The notes beneath the pieces were generated by a model. It was not told the origin of the DNA. It saw only the letters and a program-made list of their open reading frames with translations, and ran no database searches. From the NCBI GenBank assembly GCA_964550465.1, contig CAZJZH010000018.1:1-16993 (forward strand): a DNA stretch of 16,993 nt, written 5' to 3'. The number at the start of each line of letters is the position of its first letter. Position 1 is the first letter of the stretch. The translations under genes were made by a program, and so were the position numbers. Shown here in pieces: positions 8,495 to 15,156 of this stretch. Source of the stretch: CAZJZH01 sp964550465 (GTDB taxonomy: Bacteria; Patescibacteriota; Patescibacteriia; JACRDY01).

Positions 8495-9049
8495 CTACCC
8501 GACTAAACCCCAGCGATTTTTCATTTTTTGATAGTACGTCTGCGCTAACTTTTTACTAACCTCAAAATGAAGGCTATTAAACTTATTCAGTTTTCTTTCC
8601 ATTTCACCAGCCATCTGGTTCTTATCTATCCAAGCCTTGAAAGCTGTTTGAAGTTTAAGATCCGCAAAGAAAGCAATAACGTCAGCGTCTTCGATTATTT
8701 TTTTCTCAATGCTATCATCTGGTCCAGACAAAATCTTTTTTAATATGTTGTGCTGCTGCTCAGTAAGATAAATCGTGGCTAAAAAATTTTTACTCACCTC
8801 ATAACCTAATTTGTCATGATCAGCATGAAGTGTTTGTTCATCGGCCCTGAATGTCTTACCGATGTCATGGAGCAACGCACCGATAGTTATAACAGTCATA
8901 TCACAATTTATCTCACGTCCTATCTTCTTTGCTAACTTCATCACAAGCAAGCTATGGTGATACATAATGCGCCAGTTATTGAAGCTGTAACTGGGATTGG
9001 CAATGAAGGCGCGGCGAAGATACTTTTTTGCTCGGTAGGTGTTGAACAT
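8495..9049 (-). CDS. HD-domain protein (putative metal-dependent phosphohydrolase)
   Basis: A 184-residue protein. An upstream in-frame start at 9157 would read through tRNA-His and is rejected; ATG 9049 follows an extended -10 box by 6 bases. HD hallmarks are His31/His32, the H61-D62 pair in GALLHDIGK, and Asp121/Asp123 in EDADVIAFF, the classic H...HD...D metal site. Stand-alone HD proteins hydrolyse phosphoesters of nucleotides or related small molecules; the substrate here cannot be read from the sequence. The rest (residues 95-184) is helical and basic. The gene is visibly AT-richer than its neighbours and lies directly downstream of tRNA genes, which would suit recent acquisition. No Shine-Dalgarno sequence is present. 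Confidence 0.88.
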   Translation of the reverse strand: MFNTYRAKKYLRRAFIANPSYSFNNWRIMYHHSLLVMKLAKKIGREINCDMTVITIGALLHDIGKTFRADEQTLHADHDKLGYEVSKNFLATIYLTEQQHNILKKILSGPDDSIEKKIIEDADVIAFFADLKLQTAFKAWIDKNQMAGEMERKLNKFNSLHFEVSKKLAQTYYQKMKNRWGLVG

Positions 9050-9055
9050 AGCGTC

Positions 9056-9064
9056 AGTATACCA
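9056..9064 (-). promoter_or_regulatory. Extended -10 promoter giving a leaderless HD-gene mRNA
   Basis: On the minus strand TGGTATACT (an extended -10, TG-N-TATACT) is followed after 6 bases by ATG 9049, so +1 would fall on or next to the start codon. There is no -35 match at the usual distance. The TGG is part of the T-tract end of the tRNA terminator. Confidence 0.5.
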
Positions 9065-9088
9065 AAAAACCATTCGTACTAGCGAATG
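9064..9088 (-). terminator. Terminator of the tRNA-Arg/tRNA-His transcript
   Basis: On the minus strand CATTCG, a 6-base loop and CGAATG precede GTTTTTTGG. It lies 9 bases beyond the encoded CCA of tRNA-His. The short stem makes it of moderate strength. Confidence 0.6.
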
Positions 9089-9097
9089 ATTTCTTGG

Positions 9098-9172
9098 TGG
9101 GGAGACTAGAGGGAATCGAACCCTCGTTAACGGGACCACAACCCGCTGTTCTACCATTGAACTATAGTCTCC
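9098..9172 (-). tRNA. tRNA-His (GTG)
   Basis: Read on the minus strand: acceptor GAGACTA/TAGTCTC; D-stem GTTC/GAAC; anticodon stem GCGGG/CCCGT with loop TTGTGGT (anticodon GTG); T-arm GAGGG-TTCGATT-CCCTC. An extra G at -1 (9172) opposite C73 (9101) is the identity element of bacterial tRNA-His. The 3' CCA is encoded (9098-9100). It shares a strand with tRNA-Arg upstream and is followed by a terminator. Confidence 0.95.
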
Positions 9173-9180
9173 ATAATTTT

Positions 9181-9205
9181 TGCCCCGAGAGGGACTCGAA
9201 CCCCC
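9181..9205 (-). pseudogene. Isolated 3' end of a tRNA (T-arm plus acceptor strand)
   Basis: On the minus strand GGGGG-TTCGAGT-CCCTC forms a T-arm with one G-U pair, followed by TCGGGGC and a discriminator A, which look like tRNA positions 49-73. No D-arm, anticodon arm or 5' acceptor strand (GCCCCGA) is found before it; tRNA-Arg ends only 20 bases upstream. No CCA follows. It is a broken tRNA or a recombination remnant. Confidence 0.65.
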
Positions 9206-9225
9206 TCTGCTGGCTTGTATTATAC

Positions 9226-9299
9226 TGTCCCCGGTAGGATTTGAACCTACAACCGACGGCTTAGAAGTCCGCTGCTCTATCCAGTTGAGCTACGGGGAC
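9226..9299 (-). tRNA. tRNA-Arg (TCT)
   Basis: Read on the minus strand: acceptor GTCCCCG/CGGGGAC with A73; D-stem GCTC/GAGC; anticodon stem GCGGA/GCCGT region with loop CTTCTAA (anticodon TCT, reading AGA/AGG); T-arm GTAGG-TTCAAAT-CCTAC. CCA is not encoded, unlike the neighbouring tRNA-His, so nucleotidyltransferase is required. It is the first tRNA of the minus-strand cluster. Confidence 0.95.
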
Positions 9300-9329
9300 A
9301 TAGGCGATGAGGAGGCATACATCCAGTTG

Positions 9330-9408
9330 CCCGCCCGTCGCGGCCCCATGGGCTCGCGCGGCGCGGGTCCGTTCACTCCGCTCAGCGGAGATGAACGGAA
9401 GCTACCGG
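9330..9408. other. GC-rich element with two strong adjacent hairpins
   Basis: Hairpin A (9330-9367) pairs CCCGC with GCGGG and, inside, CGCG with CGCG around GGCCCCATGGGCT. Hairpin B (9369-9398) pairs CCGTTCA-CTCCGC with GCGGAG-TGAACGG, with a single bulged base and a 3-base loop. GGT/ACC can extend it across an internal loop. A TATATA box (9422-9427) on the minus strand would start a transcript just before it, so it may be a leader of the tRNA transcript or a small structured RNA. I found no match to SRP RNA, tmRNA or RNase P motifs. Confidence 0.45.
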
Positions 9409-9491
9409 GGCGCGGATAGGTGTATATACAAGCCATGACTTGAAATACTGGCGTACTGTAACAATTTACTCTTTATTTGTAAAGATAGACC

Positions 9492-10454
9492 TTATTTCTT
9501 TCGCTGCTTGCCATGAAAGGCTTTGTACACCTCTTTCAAGTGCTTATCAGCAATATGGGTGTAAATCTGGGTAGTGGTAATGGAGGCGTGACCCAACATG
9601 GCCTGGACAGAGCGGATATCCGCCCCAGAGGTCAGCAGATCAGTCGCAAAGCTATGGCGCAGGGTATGGGGTGTAATCCGCTTGGTAATCCCGGCCAGCT
9701 TAGCATACCGCTGGACCAGCCGCTGAACCGAGCGTGGTGTCAGGTGTTCCTGACCAGCAATCTCATCCCCCTGCAGCCGCTGCTGCTGAGCCCGGTCATG
9801 ACCAATAAACAGATAGGACGATGTATCCCGCCGCGCCTCCAGATATTTCTTAATCCAATGCTTAGCCTGATTAGATAAAAAGACGATCCGATACTTATCA
9901 CCCTTGCCCCGGACCGTAAACTCATCCTTAGATAAGTTGATACCATCTTTACGCAAACTAACCAACTCAGACACGCGCAAGCCCGTACAAAATAATGTTT
10001 CCAAGATAGCTTTATCACGTAACTGGATAATTTCCGGTTCATCGGCCTGCAGCGGTGACTCCATAAAGCGTGACAAGTCGCTACCCTCCAGATACTCAAT
10101 GTGTCGACTGGACTGCTTAGCTAGCTCAATCTTATCTGGCGCTAGGGAAGTGATGTCGTTCTTGGCTAAGAATTTTAAAAATGTTCGTAGCGCAATGAGG
10201 TGATAATTTTGGGTACTCTTTTTGAGCGATTCACCACTGTCTGTAGTTAAGCGATTAAGGTACAAGCGGTACTGGCGAATCAGGGGAGCGGAGATGTCTT
10301 TGACACCAAAGCTTTTCTGCTTTTGGCGCGCCCAGGCAAAAAAACGCTTCAGATAAAAACCGTAATTACGCAAAGTAGCATCAGAACGCCCCCGCTCAAC
10401 TTCGAGGTATTCCAGAAACTGGGTGATTAACTTGTCTTCGGCTGGTTTAGGCAT
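9492..10454 (-). CDS. Tyrosine recombinase of the XerC/XerD type
   Basis: A 320-residue site-specific recombinase. Residues about 5-100 are the SAM-like core-binding domain (DNA arm clamp); about 120-315 are the catalytic domain. The full active-site set is present: R160 (TGLRVSEL), K184 (GKGDKYR), H263 and R266 (HTLRHSFAT), H289 (LGHASITTTQIYTH) and nucleophile Y298. The family resolves chromosome dimers at dif with FtsK, or integrates mobile DNA. Length and motifs fit the housekeeping Xer class best, but the neighbouring tRNA fragment leaves an integrase role open. ATG 10454 is chosen because a good promoter (10470-10498) lies inside the longer frame that begins at 10514. No Shine-Dalgarno sequence. 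Gene order is divergent from rpsO. Confidence 0.93.
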   Translation of the reverse strand: MPKPAEDKLITQFLEYLEVERGRSDATLRNYGFYLKRFFAWARQKQKSFGVKDISAPLIRQYRLYLNRLTTDSGESLKKSTQNYHLIALRTFLKFLAKNDITSLAPDKIELAKQSSRHIEYLEGSDLSRFMESPLQADEPEIIQLRDKAILETLFCTGLRVSELVSLRKDGINLSKDEFTVRGKGDKYRIVFLSNQAKHWIKKYLEARRDTSSYLFIGHDRAQQQRLQGDEIAGQEHLTPRSVQRLVQRYAKLAGITKRITPHTLRHSFATDLLTSGADIRSVQAMLGHASITTTQIYTHIADKHLKEVYKAFHGKQRKK

Positions 10455-10469
10455 AGCATGGCTCTCTGT

Positions 10470-10498
10470 ATTGTACGACACTATACCGGTCACGACAA
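10470..10498 (-). promoter_or_regulatory. Promoter of the Xer recombinase gene
   Basis: Minus strand: TTGTCG (10498-10493), a 17-base spacer, TACAAT (10475-10470). Transcription would start about 10 bases before ATG 10454, giving a very short leader and fixing that start. Confidence 0.6.
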
Positions 10499-10592
10499 GC
10501 GTGATGAGTAACAAGTGATACGAACGGAGTCGCCGATATAGCTCTTTAAAATCAACTACTCAGCCATCACCCATCGCCAATCACCTCTCCCA

Positions 10593-10621
10593 TTGACTAA
10601 AATCAACCTTTCTGCTACAGT
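10593..10621 (+). promoter_or_regulatory. Promoter of rpsO
   Basis: TTGACT (10593-10598), 17 bases, TACAGT (10616-10621). The leader would run from about 10628 to 10701 and contains a GC-rich fold, ATGGGC-TTGA-GCCCCCAT (10653-10670). rpsO leaders in other bacteria are bound by S15 itself; whether this one is cannot be told from sequence. TAAAATCAAC occurs twice (10547-10556, 10598-10607). Confidence 0.5.
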
Positions 10622-10701
10622 GGAGGCACTAATTTACCGGCGATTGACTCGGTTATGGGCTTGAGCCCCCATCACTGGGCGATCCGCTAAACAAACAACA
10701 T

Positions 10702-11067
10702 ATGCTCACCAAGCGAAAGAAAGATCGCATTATTGAGAAGTTTAAGACCCACGCCAAAGATACCGGGTCTTCACAGGTGCAGATCGCTATTTTGACCGAA
10801 GAAGTCAAAGAGCTGACCAAGCACTTGAAAGAGCACACGCACGACTACTCGTCACGCCGTGGGCTGATCAAAAAAGTAAACGAACGGAAGAAACTCCTGC
10901 GCTACTTGCGAAAGGAAGATCCGAAAGCCTGGGAGAAACTGGTCAAGGAATTAAAGCTCAAGGTGTCTAAGGTAGTCGAACGAGAACAAGAAGAACGAGC
11001 CGCCGAAGAAGCCATGCTAGCCGCTCGCGAAGCTGCTGCTGCTGACTCAGAAGACGAAGAAGAGTAA
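10702..11067 (+). CDS. rpsO: 30S ribosomal protein S15
   Basis: A 121-residue protein. Residues 1-89 are canonical S15, with GSSQVQI near 22-28 and SRRGLIKKVNERKKLLRYL at about 51-69, the conserved four-helix 16S rRNA-binding fold. S15 binds the central domain of 16S rRNA early in 30S assembly. Residues 90-121 are an extra tail rich in Glu and Ala (EREQEERAAEEA...DSEDEEE); most bacterial S15 proteins end near 89. ATG 10702 has no Shine-Dalgarno sequence but an A-rich CTAAACAAACAACAT just upstream. A terminator follows. The order rpsO then pnp is common in bacteria; here an NYN gene is interposed. Confidence 0.98.
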   Translation: MLTKRKKDRIIEKFKTHAKDTGSSQVQIAILTEEVKELTKHLKEHTHDYSSRRGLIKKVNERKKLLRYLRKEDPKAWEKLVKELKLKVSKVVEREQEERAAEEAMLAAREAAAADSEDEEE

Positions 11068-11072
11068 ATTGC

Positions 11073-11099
11073 AAAAGCCCAGGCAACTGGGCTTTTCTG
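11073..11099 (+). terminator. Intrinsic terminator after rpsO
   Basis: AAAAGCCCAG, loop GCAA (GNRA type), CTGGGCTTTT, beginning 6 bases after the stop codon. It implies that the NYN gene needs its own promoter. Confidence 0.93.
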
Positions 11100-11128
11100 T
11101 TCTTAAAAACAAAATTATTTTTAACCTG

Positions 11129-11161
11129 CATATCTGATACCCTGTATCCGATATCTCATAT
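11129..11161. repeat. TATC-rich repeat, left flank of the NYN gene
   Basis: CATATCTGATA (11129-11139) is repeated directly at 11749-11759. TATCCGATATCTCATAT (11145-11161) is repeated inverted, 15 of 17 bases, at 11700-11716. It sits immediately before the NYN start codon. No clear promoter is seen here apart from AT-rich -10-like bases. Confidence 0.7.
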
Positions 11162-11167
11162 TTTCAT

Positions 11168-11692
11168 ATGATCAAACATCCAAACCAGCGCGTCGGCGTC
11201 TTTGTCGACACGCAGAACATGTACCACTCGGCCAAAAATCTCTACCGAGCTAATTTAAATTTCAAAGAAGTTTTGAAAACCGCGGTTGATGGCCGCCAAC
11301 TCATCCGGGCCATTGCCTATGTCATCGAATCAAAAACTCAAGAAGAATCAACATTCTTTGACGCTCTTGATAAGTCCGGCTTTGAAGTAAAGAGTAAAGA
11401 CTTGCAGGTATTTTTATCAGGCGCAAAAAAAGGTGACTGGGACGTCGGTATCGCTGTGGACGCTATCAAGATGGGCGCTAAACTAGACTCGATTGTCTTA
11501 GTCTGCGGTGATGGTGACTTTGTGCCCATGGTTATCTACCTCCAAGAAAACTTTGGCTGTATGGTAGAAGTAGTAGCCTTTGGTAAGACTACCTCCGCTC
11601 GACTGGTAGAAGTAGCCGATGACTTTATTGATCTGGATGAAAACCCTGGCAAACACTTAATCGGTCGCGGTCGGTTGAGTTTGAAAAAATAA
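11168..11692 (+). CDS. NYN-domain (LabA/DUF88-like) putative ribonuclease
   Basis: A 174-residue single-domain protein of the PIN-like NYN superfamily. Acidic metal-site positions are all present: D14 and N17 in VFVDTQNMY, D90/D92 and D98 in KKGDWDVGIAVDAI, and D115/D117 in VCGDGDF. NYN proteins are mostly metal-dependent RNA nucleases; LabA relatives have varied roles, so the substrate is uncertain. The domain fills residues 8-155, followed by a short basic tail (GRGRLSLKK). Its place between rpsO and pnp supports an RNA-processing role. ATG 11168 follows TTTTCAT without a Shine-Dalgarno sequence. TATC-rich repeats lie on both sides, and the rpsO terminator isolates it from upstream transcription. 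Confidence 0.9.
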   Translation: MIKHPNQRVGVFVDTQNMYHSAKNLYRANLNFKEVLKTAVDGRQLIRAIAYVIESKTQEESTFFDALDKSGFEVKSKDLQVFLSGAKKGDWDVGIAVDAIKMGAKLDSIVLVCGDGDFVPMVIYLQENFGCMVEVVAFGKTTSARLVEVADDFIDLDENPGKHLIGRGRLSLKK

Positions 11693-11699
11693 CCCAAGC

Positions 11700-11777
11700 A
11701 TATGGGGTATCGGATATGCGATAGTAGGTGATCATTCACTAGTATCCTCATATCTGATATCTCATAGCTGATATCTA
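11700..11777. repeat. TATC-rich repeats, right flank of the NYN gene
   Basis: ATATGGGGTATCGGATA (11700-11716) mirrors the left flank. CATATCTGATA (11749-11759) repeats it directly, and TGATATCTCATAG, GCTGATATCTAAC continue as a short tandem of a TGATATCT core (about 11754-11777). These bases replace an obvious terminator after the NYN gene. Confidence 0.65.
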
Positions 11778-11856
11778 ACTAAATTGCCAGCCTAAGCCCT
11801 TTTGCCACATACCCTGATTCCCATCCTGTCGATGGCGGTCAGTCATGTGTCAATAC

Positions 11857-11876
11857 GCTTTGGCCGGCAGATAAGC
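11857..11876 (+). promoter_or_regulatory. Leader hairpin just before pnp
   Basis: TTGGC and GCCAA pair around a 10-base loop, ending 9 bases before the pnp start. No Shine-Dalgarno sequence is visible. PNPase genes elsewhere are autoregulated through leader hairpins; a link here is only a suggestion. The rest of 11778-11884 shows no convincing promoter. Confidence 0.3.
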
Positions 11877-11884
11877 CAATTCAC

Positions 11885-14140
11885 ATGAAAACACCACAGA
11901 CGTTTTCGACCACATTTGCTGGTCAGGAGCTGACGGTGGAGGTGGGCAAGATTGCTCTCCACACCAACGCTTCATGTACCGTGCGCTACGGCGACACGGT
12001 TATCCTCGCCACCGCGGTGATGAGTCCACAGCCTCGTGAAGGACTGGACTACTTCCCACTGATGGTGGACTACGAAGAAAAAATGTATGCCTCAGGTAAG
12101 ATCAAAGGCAGCCGCTTTATCAAGCGCGAAGGCCGACCACCAGAGTCTGCTATTATCACTGGTCGGATGATCGACCGCGGCTTACGTCCGCTGTTCCCAG
12201 CCGAACTACGCAACGATGTTCAGGTTATTTTAACCGTCCTATCTAGTGACGGCGTCAACGACCCGGGCATCTTAGCTATTAACGCCGCTTCACTGGTACT
12301 ACACCTGTCTGATATCCCATGGAATGGGCCGTTGGCTGGTGTACGCATCGGTCGGATCGATGGCAAGTGGGTCCTAAACCCACAAAACGGGCAACGTGAT
12401 GAGTCAGACTGTGACATCACCTTCTCATCCAGTCGCGACCGTGTGGCTATGTTTGAAGCCGAAGCTCAAGAAATCACCGCTGATGACTTTTACGCCGCAG
12501 TGGCCTTTGGTATGCAAGAAAGTCAGCCACTGCTGGACTTCTTTGAAGATGTCCGTAAACAAGTCGGCCTGGAAAAAGTCTCTATGGCAGAAGTGCTAGC
12601 CGAAATGGCAGAAGCGGAATTCCCAGCGGCAGACACTCCAGCCGAAGCTCAAGCTGCAGAGGCTGACATAGAGCAGGTAGAAAAAGAAACCTATGCCTTT
12701 ATCCTCGACCAGCTTGATCAGTATCTCTTTAACCAGCCAGTTGGCACCAAGCGAGAACGCAAGACCGTACTGATGGGCTTGAAAGAAACGGTTGAGAACC
12801 GACTAATTGAACAGAGCGTCAGTAAAGAAATGCGCAAAAAGGTATTAGATGACTTTGACGGCTTCATCGAAGCGCAAATTACCAAAGCTATTTTGGAGCG
12901 TGACCAGCGGGTTGATGGTCGGTCATTGACTGACATCCGCAGCCTAGCCTGTGAAACCGGCTTACTACCACGCACCCATGGCTCAGCGCTGTTCTCTCGT
13001 GGTGAAACCCAAGTACTGTCTACGGTGACCTTGGGCTCACCGGGTGACGAACAGCTGATTGATACCATGGATGAAGACAGCAAGAAGCGCTACATGCACC
13101 ACTACAACGACGCGCCGTACAGCTACGGTGAAACCGGCCCCCTGCGTGGCCCCGGTCGTCGAGCGATTGGTCATGGTAACCTAGCAGAAAAGGCGCTCCT
13201 GCCGGTTCTGCCTGGTAAGGAAGAATTCCCTTACACTATTCGCGTTGTCTCTGAAGTGATGAGCTCTAATGGGTCATCATCAATGGCCTCTACCTGTGGC
13301 TCAACTCTGGCACTGATGGATGCTGGTGTACCAATCAAACGAGCGGTGGCCGGTATCGCCATGGGTATTGCCCAAGACGATGAGGGGAATTACAAAATCT
13401 TGACCGACCTACAGGACCTAGAAGATGGTGAAGGGGGTATGGACTTTAAGATCACCGGTACCCGAGACGGCATCACCGCTGTCCAGATGGACACTAAGAG
13501 CGCTGGGCTAACCCTAGAGATTATCCAGGGTGCCCTGACCCAGGGCCGAGAAGCACTGATGCGTATCCTTGATGTAATGGAACAAGCTATCGGTGAACCA
13601 CGGACAGAGATGTCACCATACGCACCACGCATTATCTCTATTAAGATTGATCCGGATAAGATTCGTGATGTGATTGGCCCAGGTGGTAAGATGATTAATG
13701 AAATCATTGATGCCTGTGGGGTAGATATCGACATCGAAGATGATGGCTACGTCTTCATCACCGGTGTGGGCAGTGAAGGTCCGGGCAAGGCTAAGCAGTG
13801 GGTTGAAAATATTGTTAAAGAAGTTGAAGCGGGTGAGATCTATGAAGGTACCGTCACTCGTACCATGGACTTCGGCGCCTTTGTCGAGATCTTGCCTAAG
13901 CAGGAAGGCCTGGTCCATATCTCAGAAATTTCAACTGAACGGACTGACAAGGTGACTGATGTGCTGAACATTGGTGACAAGGTCAAGGTGATTGTCAAAG
14001 AAATTGATGACCAAGGTCGGATTAACTTGTCTATCAAACGCCTCGACCCGGATTGGAAATCAAAACAAACCAGTACCGGTGAAGAGCGCAGTAATGGCAA
14101 GCCACATAGCCGTGGCAAAAAGCCATTCTTCAAGCGATAG
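11885..14140 (+). CDS. pnp: Polyribonucleotide nucleotidyltransferase (PNPase)
   Basis: A 751-residue 3'-5' phosphorolytic exoribonuclease that degrades RNA to nucleoside diphosphates and can add tails; it works as a cytoplasmic trimer. Domains: RNase PH-like 1 (about 10-145, with FIKREGRPPESAIITGRMIDRGLRPLF region), a helical linker (about 150-335), catalytic RNase PH-like 2 (about 340-560, with SMASTCGSTLALMDAGVP near 463-480 and GGMDFKITGTRDGITAVQMD), KH (about 580-645, GPGGK near 598) and S1 (about 652-722, YEGTVTRTMDFGAFVE), then a basic tail (KPHSRGKKPFFKR). It is somewhat longer than typical because of an acidic, Ala/Glu-rich insertion near 238-265 in the linker. No Shine-Dalgarno sequence; ATG 11885 matches the usual family start. 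A strong terminator follows. Confidence 0.99.
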   Translation: MKTPQTFSTTFAGQELTVEVGKIALHTNASCTVRYGDTVILATAVMSPQPREGLDYFPLMVDYEEKMYASGKIKGSRFIKREGRPPESAIITGRMIDRGLRPLFPAELRNDVQVILTVLSSDGVNDPGILAINAASLVLHLSDIPWNGPLAGVRIGRIDGKWVLNPQNGQRDESDCDITFSSSRDRVAMFEAEAQEITADDFYAAVAFGMQESQPLLDFFEDVRKQVGLEKVSMAEVLAEMAEAEFPAADTPAEAQAAEADIEQVEKETYAFILDQLDQYLFNQPVGTKRERKTVLMGLKETVENRLIEQSVSKEMRKKVLDDFDGFIEAQITKAILERDQRVDGRSLTDIRSLACETGLLPRTHGSALFSRGETQVLSTVTLGSPGDEQLIDTMDEDSKKRYMHHYNDAPYSYGETGPLRGPGRRAIGHGNLAEKALLPVLPGKEEFPYTIRVVSEVMSSNGSSSMASTCGSTLALMDAGVPIKRAVAGIAMGIAQDDEGNYKILTDLQDLEDGEGGMDFKITGTRDGITAVQMDTKSAGLTLEIIQGALTQGREALMRILDVMEQAIGEPRTEMSPYAPRIISIKIDPDKIRDVIGPGGKMINEIIDACGVDIDIEDDGYVFITGVGSEGPGKAKQWVENIVKEVEAGEIYEGTVTRTMDFGAFVEILPKQEGLVHISEISTERTDKVTDVLNIGDKVKVIVKEIDDQGRINLSIKRLDPDWKSKQTSTGEERSNGKPHSRGKKPFFKR

Positions 14141-14151
14141 ACCATAAAGAA

Positions 14152-14178
14152 ACACCCCCGAGTATTCGGGGGTGTTTT
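14152..14178 (+). terminator. Intrinsic terminator after pnp
   Basis: ACACCCCCGA, loop GTAT, TCGGGGGTGT, then TTT. It lies between convergent genes and is almost the same as the terminator at 6497-6522, including the downstream TTTTGTA.TCTT. Confidence 0.93.
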
Positions 14179-14190
14179 GTAATCTTGTTG

Positions 14191-15156
14191 TTAGGCGCTG
14201 CGCCGCTGCGCAGCCAGCGCTGCTTTGAGATCCACGCTGCTGGGTCGCTGCCGCGGCCCACGGATCAGCTGCTGCCACGTGGCCAGCTGTTCGGCTAGAT
14301 GCTCTTCGCGCGCCGCAAACTGGTCGGCGTTGAGCGAAGTCTGCCAATCAGTTCCCATTAATTCTACCGATTTCCGAAGGTAGGTAGCCGCGTGCTCTCG
14401 TCGCTGCTGTTGTAGGTATTCGTACAGATAGCCGTAGCGACCGGGCCGATTGTACCATTCGCCAATGACCTGAGGAATAGCCAGGCCAACCTCCACATGT
14501 CCACTATCTTCTCCGCCGCCTGTTTTGAAGAAGCCGTAGAAGTAGTCCAGCGGCAAGATACCAACCACGCCCAAGCGTCCCATCAGAGTATGGTTAAACC
14601 GACGAGCGTCGACCTGCTGCTGCGGCACATCGCTGCATAGTGGAGATTGGTACGGATTAATACCGGCGCAGTTGATCATGTTCAAGAACGGCGCGGTCGG
14701 CACCAGCACCTTCAGAGCGGCATAGATCAGCAGTGATGACAGCGGCTCTATTGACTGCAAGGCTCCTAGATTGAGGTTGCACTCGGAGTTTTGGCAAGTG
14801 ATGCTGCCGTGCCAAACTAGCCCCGGGCTGGCTGTTGCCCAACTATGAAGAAAGTGATTATCCGCAGCCACAGGGCCAACCCTAACTGTGTCATCGCAGG
14901 GTCGGAAACTATACCCCTCAACCGTTGTATAGGGGGTATCACCTAGCTGCATATCGCCAGCGTGCAGCAACCGCCCCTCAAGCAGATCTTGAACTAATTG
15001 TTCGGCGACGCGCTGATCTTGGATATCAACACCAGGGTCAGTCATAACCCGAGGGATAAACACCACCAGACTGTCTCGCCTGACCGGCCTTCTCTGCCCG
15101 CTAAAATCATATCGCCCTGTCGGCAGGTCAGAGATTGGATACGTATACTCTCTCAT
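14191..15156 (-). CDS. Hypothetical protein, no recognised family
   Basis: A 321-residue, apparently soluble protein with no signal peptide or membrane helix that I can see. ATG 15156 is chosen over the upstream in-frame ATG at 15183 because AAAGGAG (15163-15169) sits exactly 6 bases before it. Notable points are five cysteines including CQNSEC, a Gly-rich stretch (GFFKTGGGEDSGHVEVG), and a helical, Arg/Gln-rich C-terminal third (about 235-321). The codon pattern and Shine-Dalgarno geometry make it a real gene. It converges on pnp and is divergent from the alpha-CTD-like gene, sharing a 336-base intergenic region with it. I cannot assign a function; CQNSEC is too little to claim a metal site. 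Confidence 0.8.
   Translation of the reverse strand: MREYTYPISDLPTGRYDFSGQRRPVRRDSLVVFIPRVMTDPGVDIQDQRVAEQLVQDLLEGRLLHAGDMQLGDTPYTTVEGYSFRPCDDTVRVGPVAADNHFLHSWATASPGLVWHGSITCQNSECNLNLGALQSIEPLSSLLIYAALKVLVPTAPFLNMINCAGINPYQSPLCSDVPQQQVDARRFNHTLMGRLGVVGILPLDYFYGFFKTGGGEDSGHVEVGLAIPQVIGEWYNRPGRYGYLYEYLQQQRREHAATYLRKSVELMGTDWQTSLNADQFAAREEHLAEQLATWQQLIRGPRQRPSSVDLKAALAAQRRSA

Noticed and set aside
9050..9157. Longer N-terminus for the HD protein
   Set aside because: It would be translated from tRNA-His and the terminator; the promoter and HD start at 9049 explain the gene better.
9180..9419. Plus-strand 79-codon frame with GLEPP and GFEPTTDG
   Set aside because: It is a translation of the antisense of tRNA T-arms and the GC-rich hairpins; such phrases are typical tRNA shadows.
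9300..9420. SRP RNA, tmRNA or RNase P RNA
   Set aside because: None of the diagnostic sequences of these RNAs was found on either strand, only strong hairpins.
9410..9440. A dif site for the Xer recombinase around TGTATATACA
   Set aside because: The palindrome has no recognisable 11-base Xer-binding arms on both sides.
10653..10838. Minus-strand 61-codon frame over the rpsO start
   Set aside because: It overlaps the rpsO promoter leader and coding start, and shows no ribosome site or motif.
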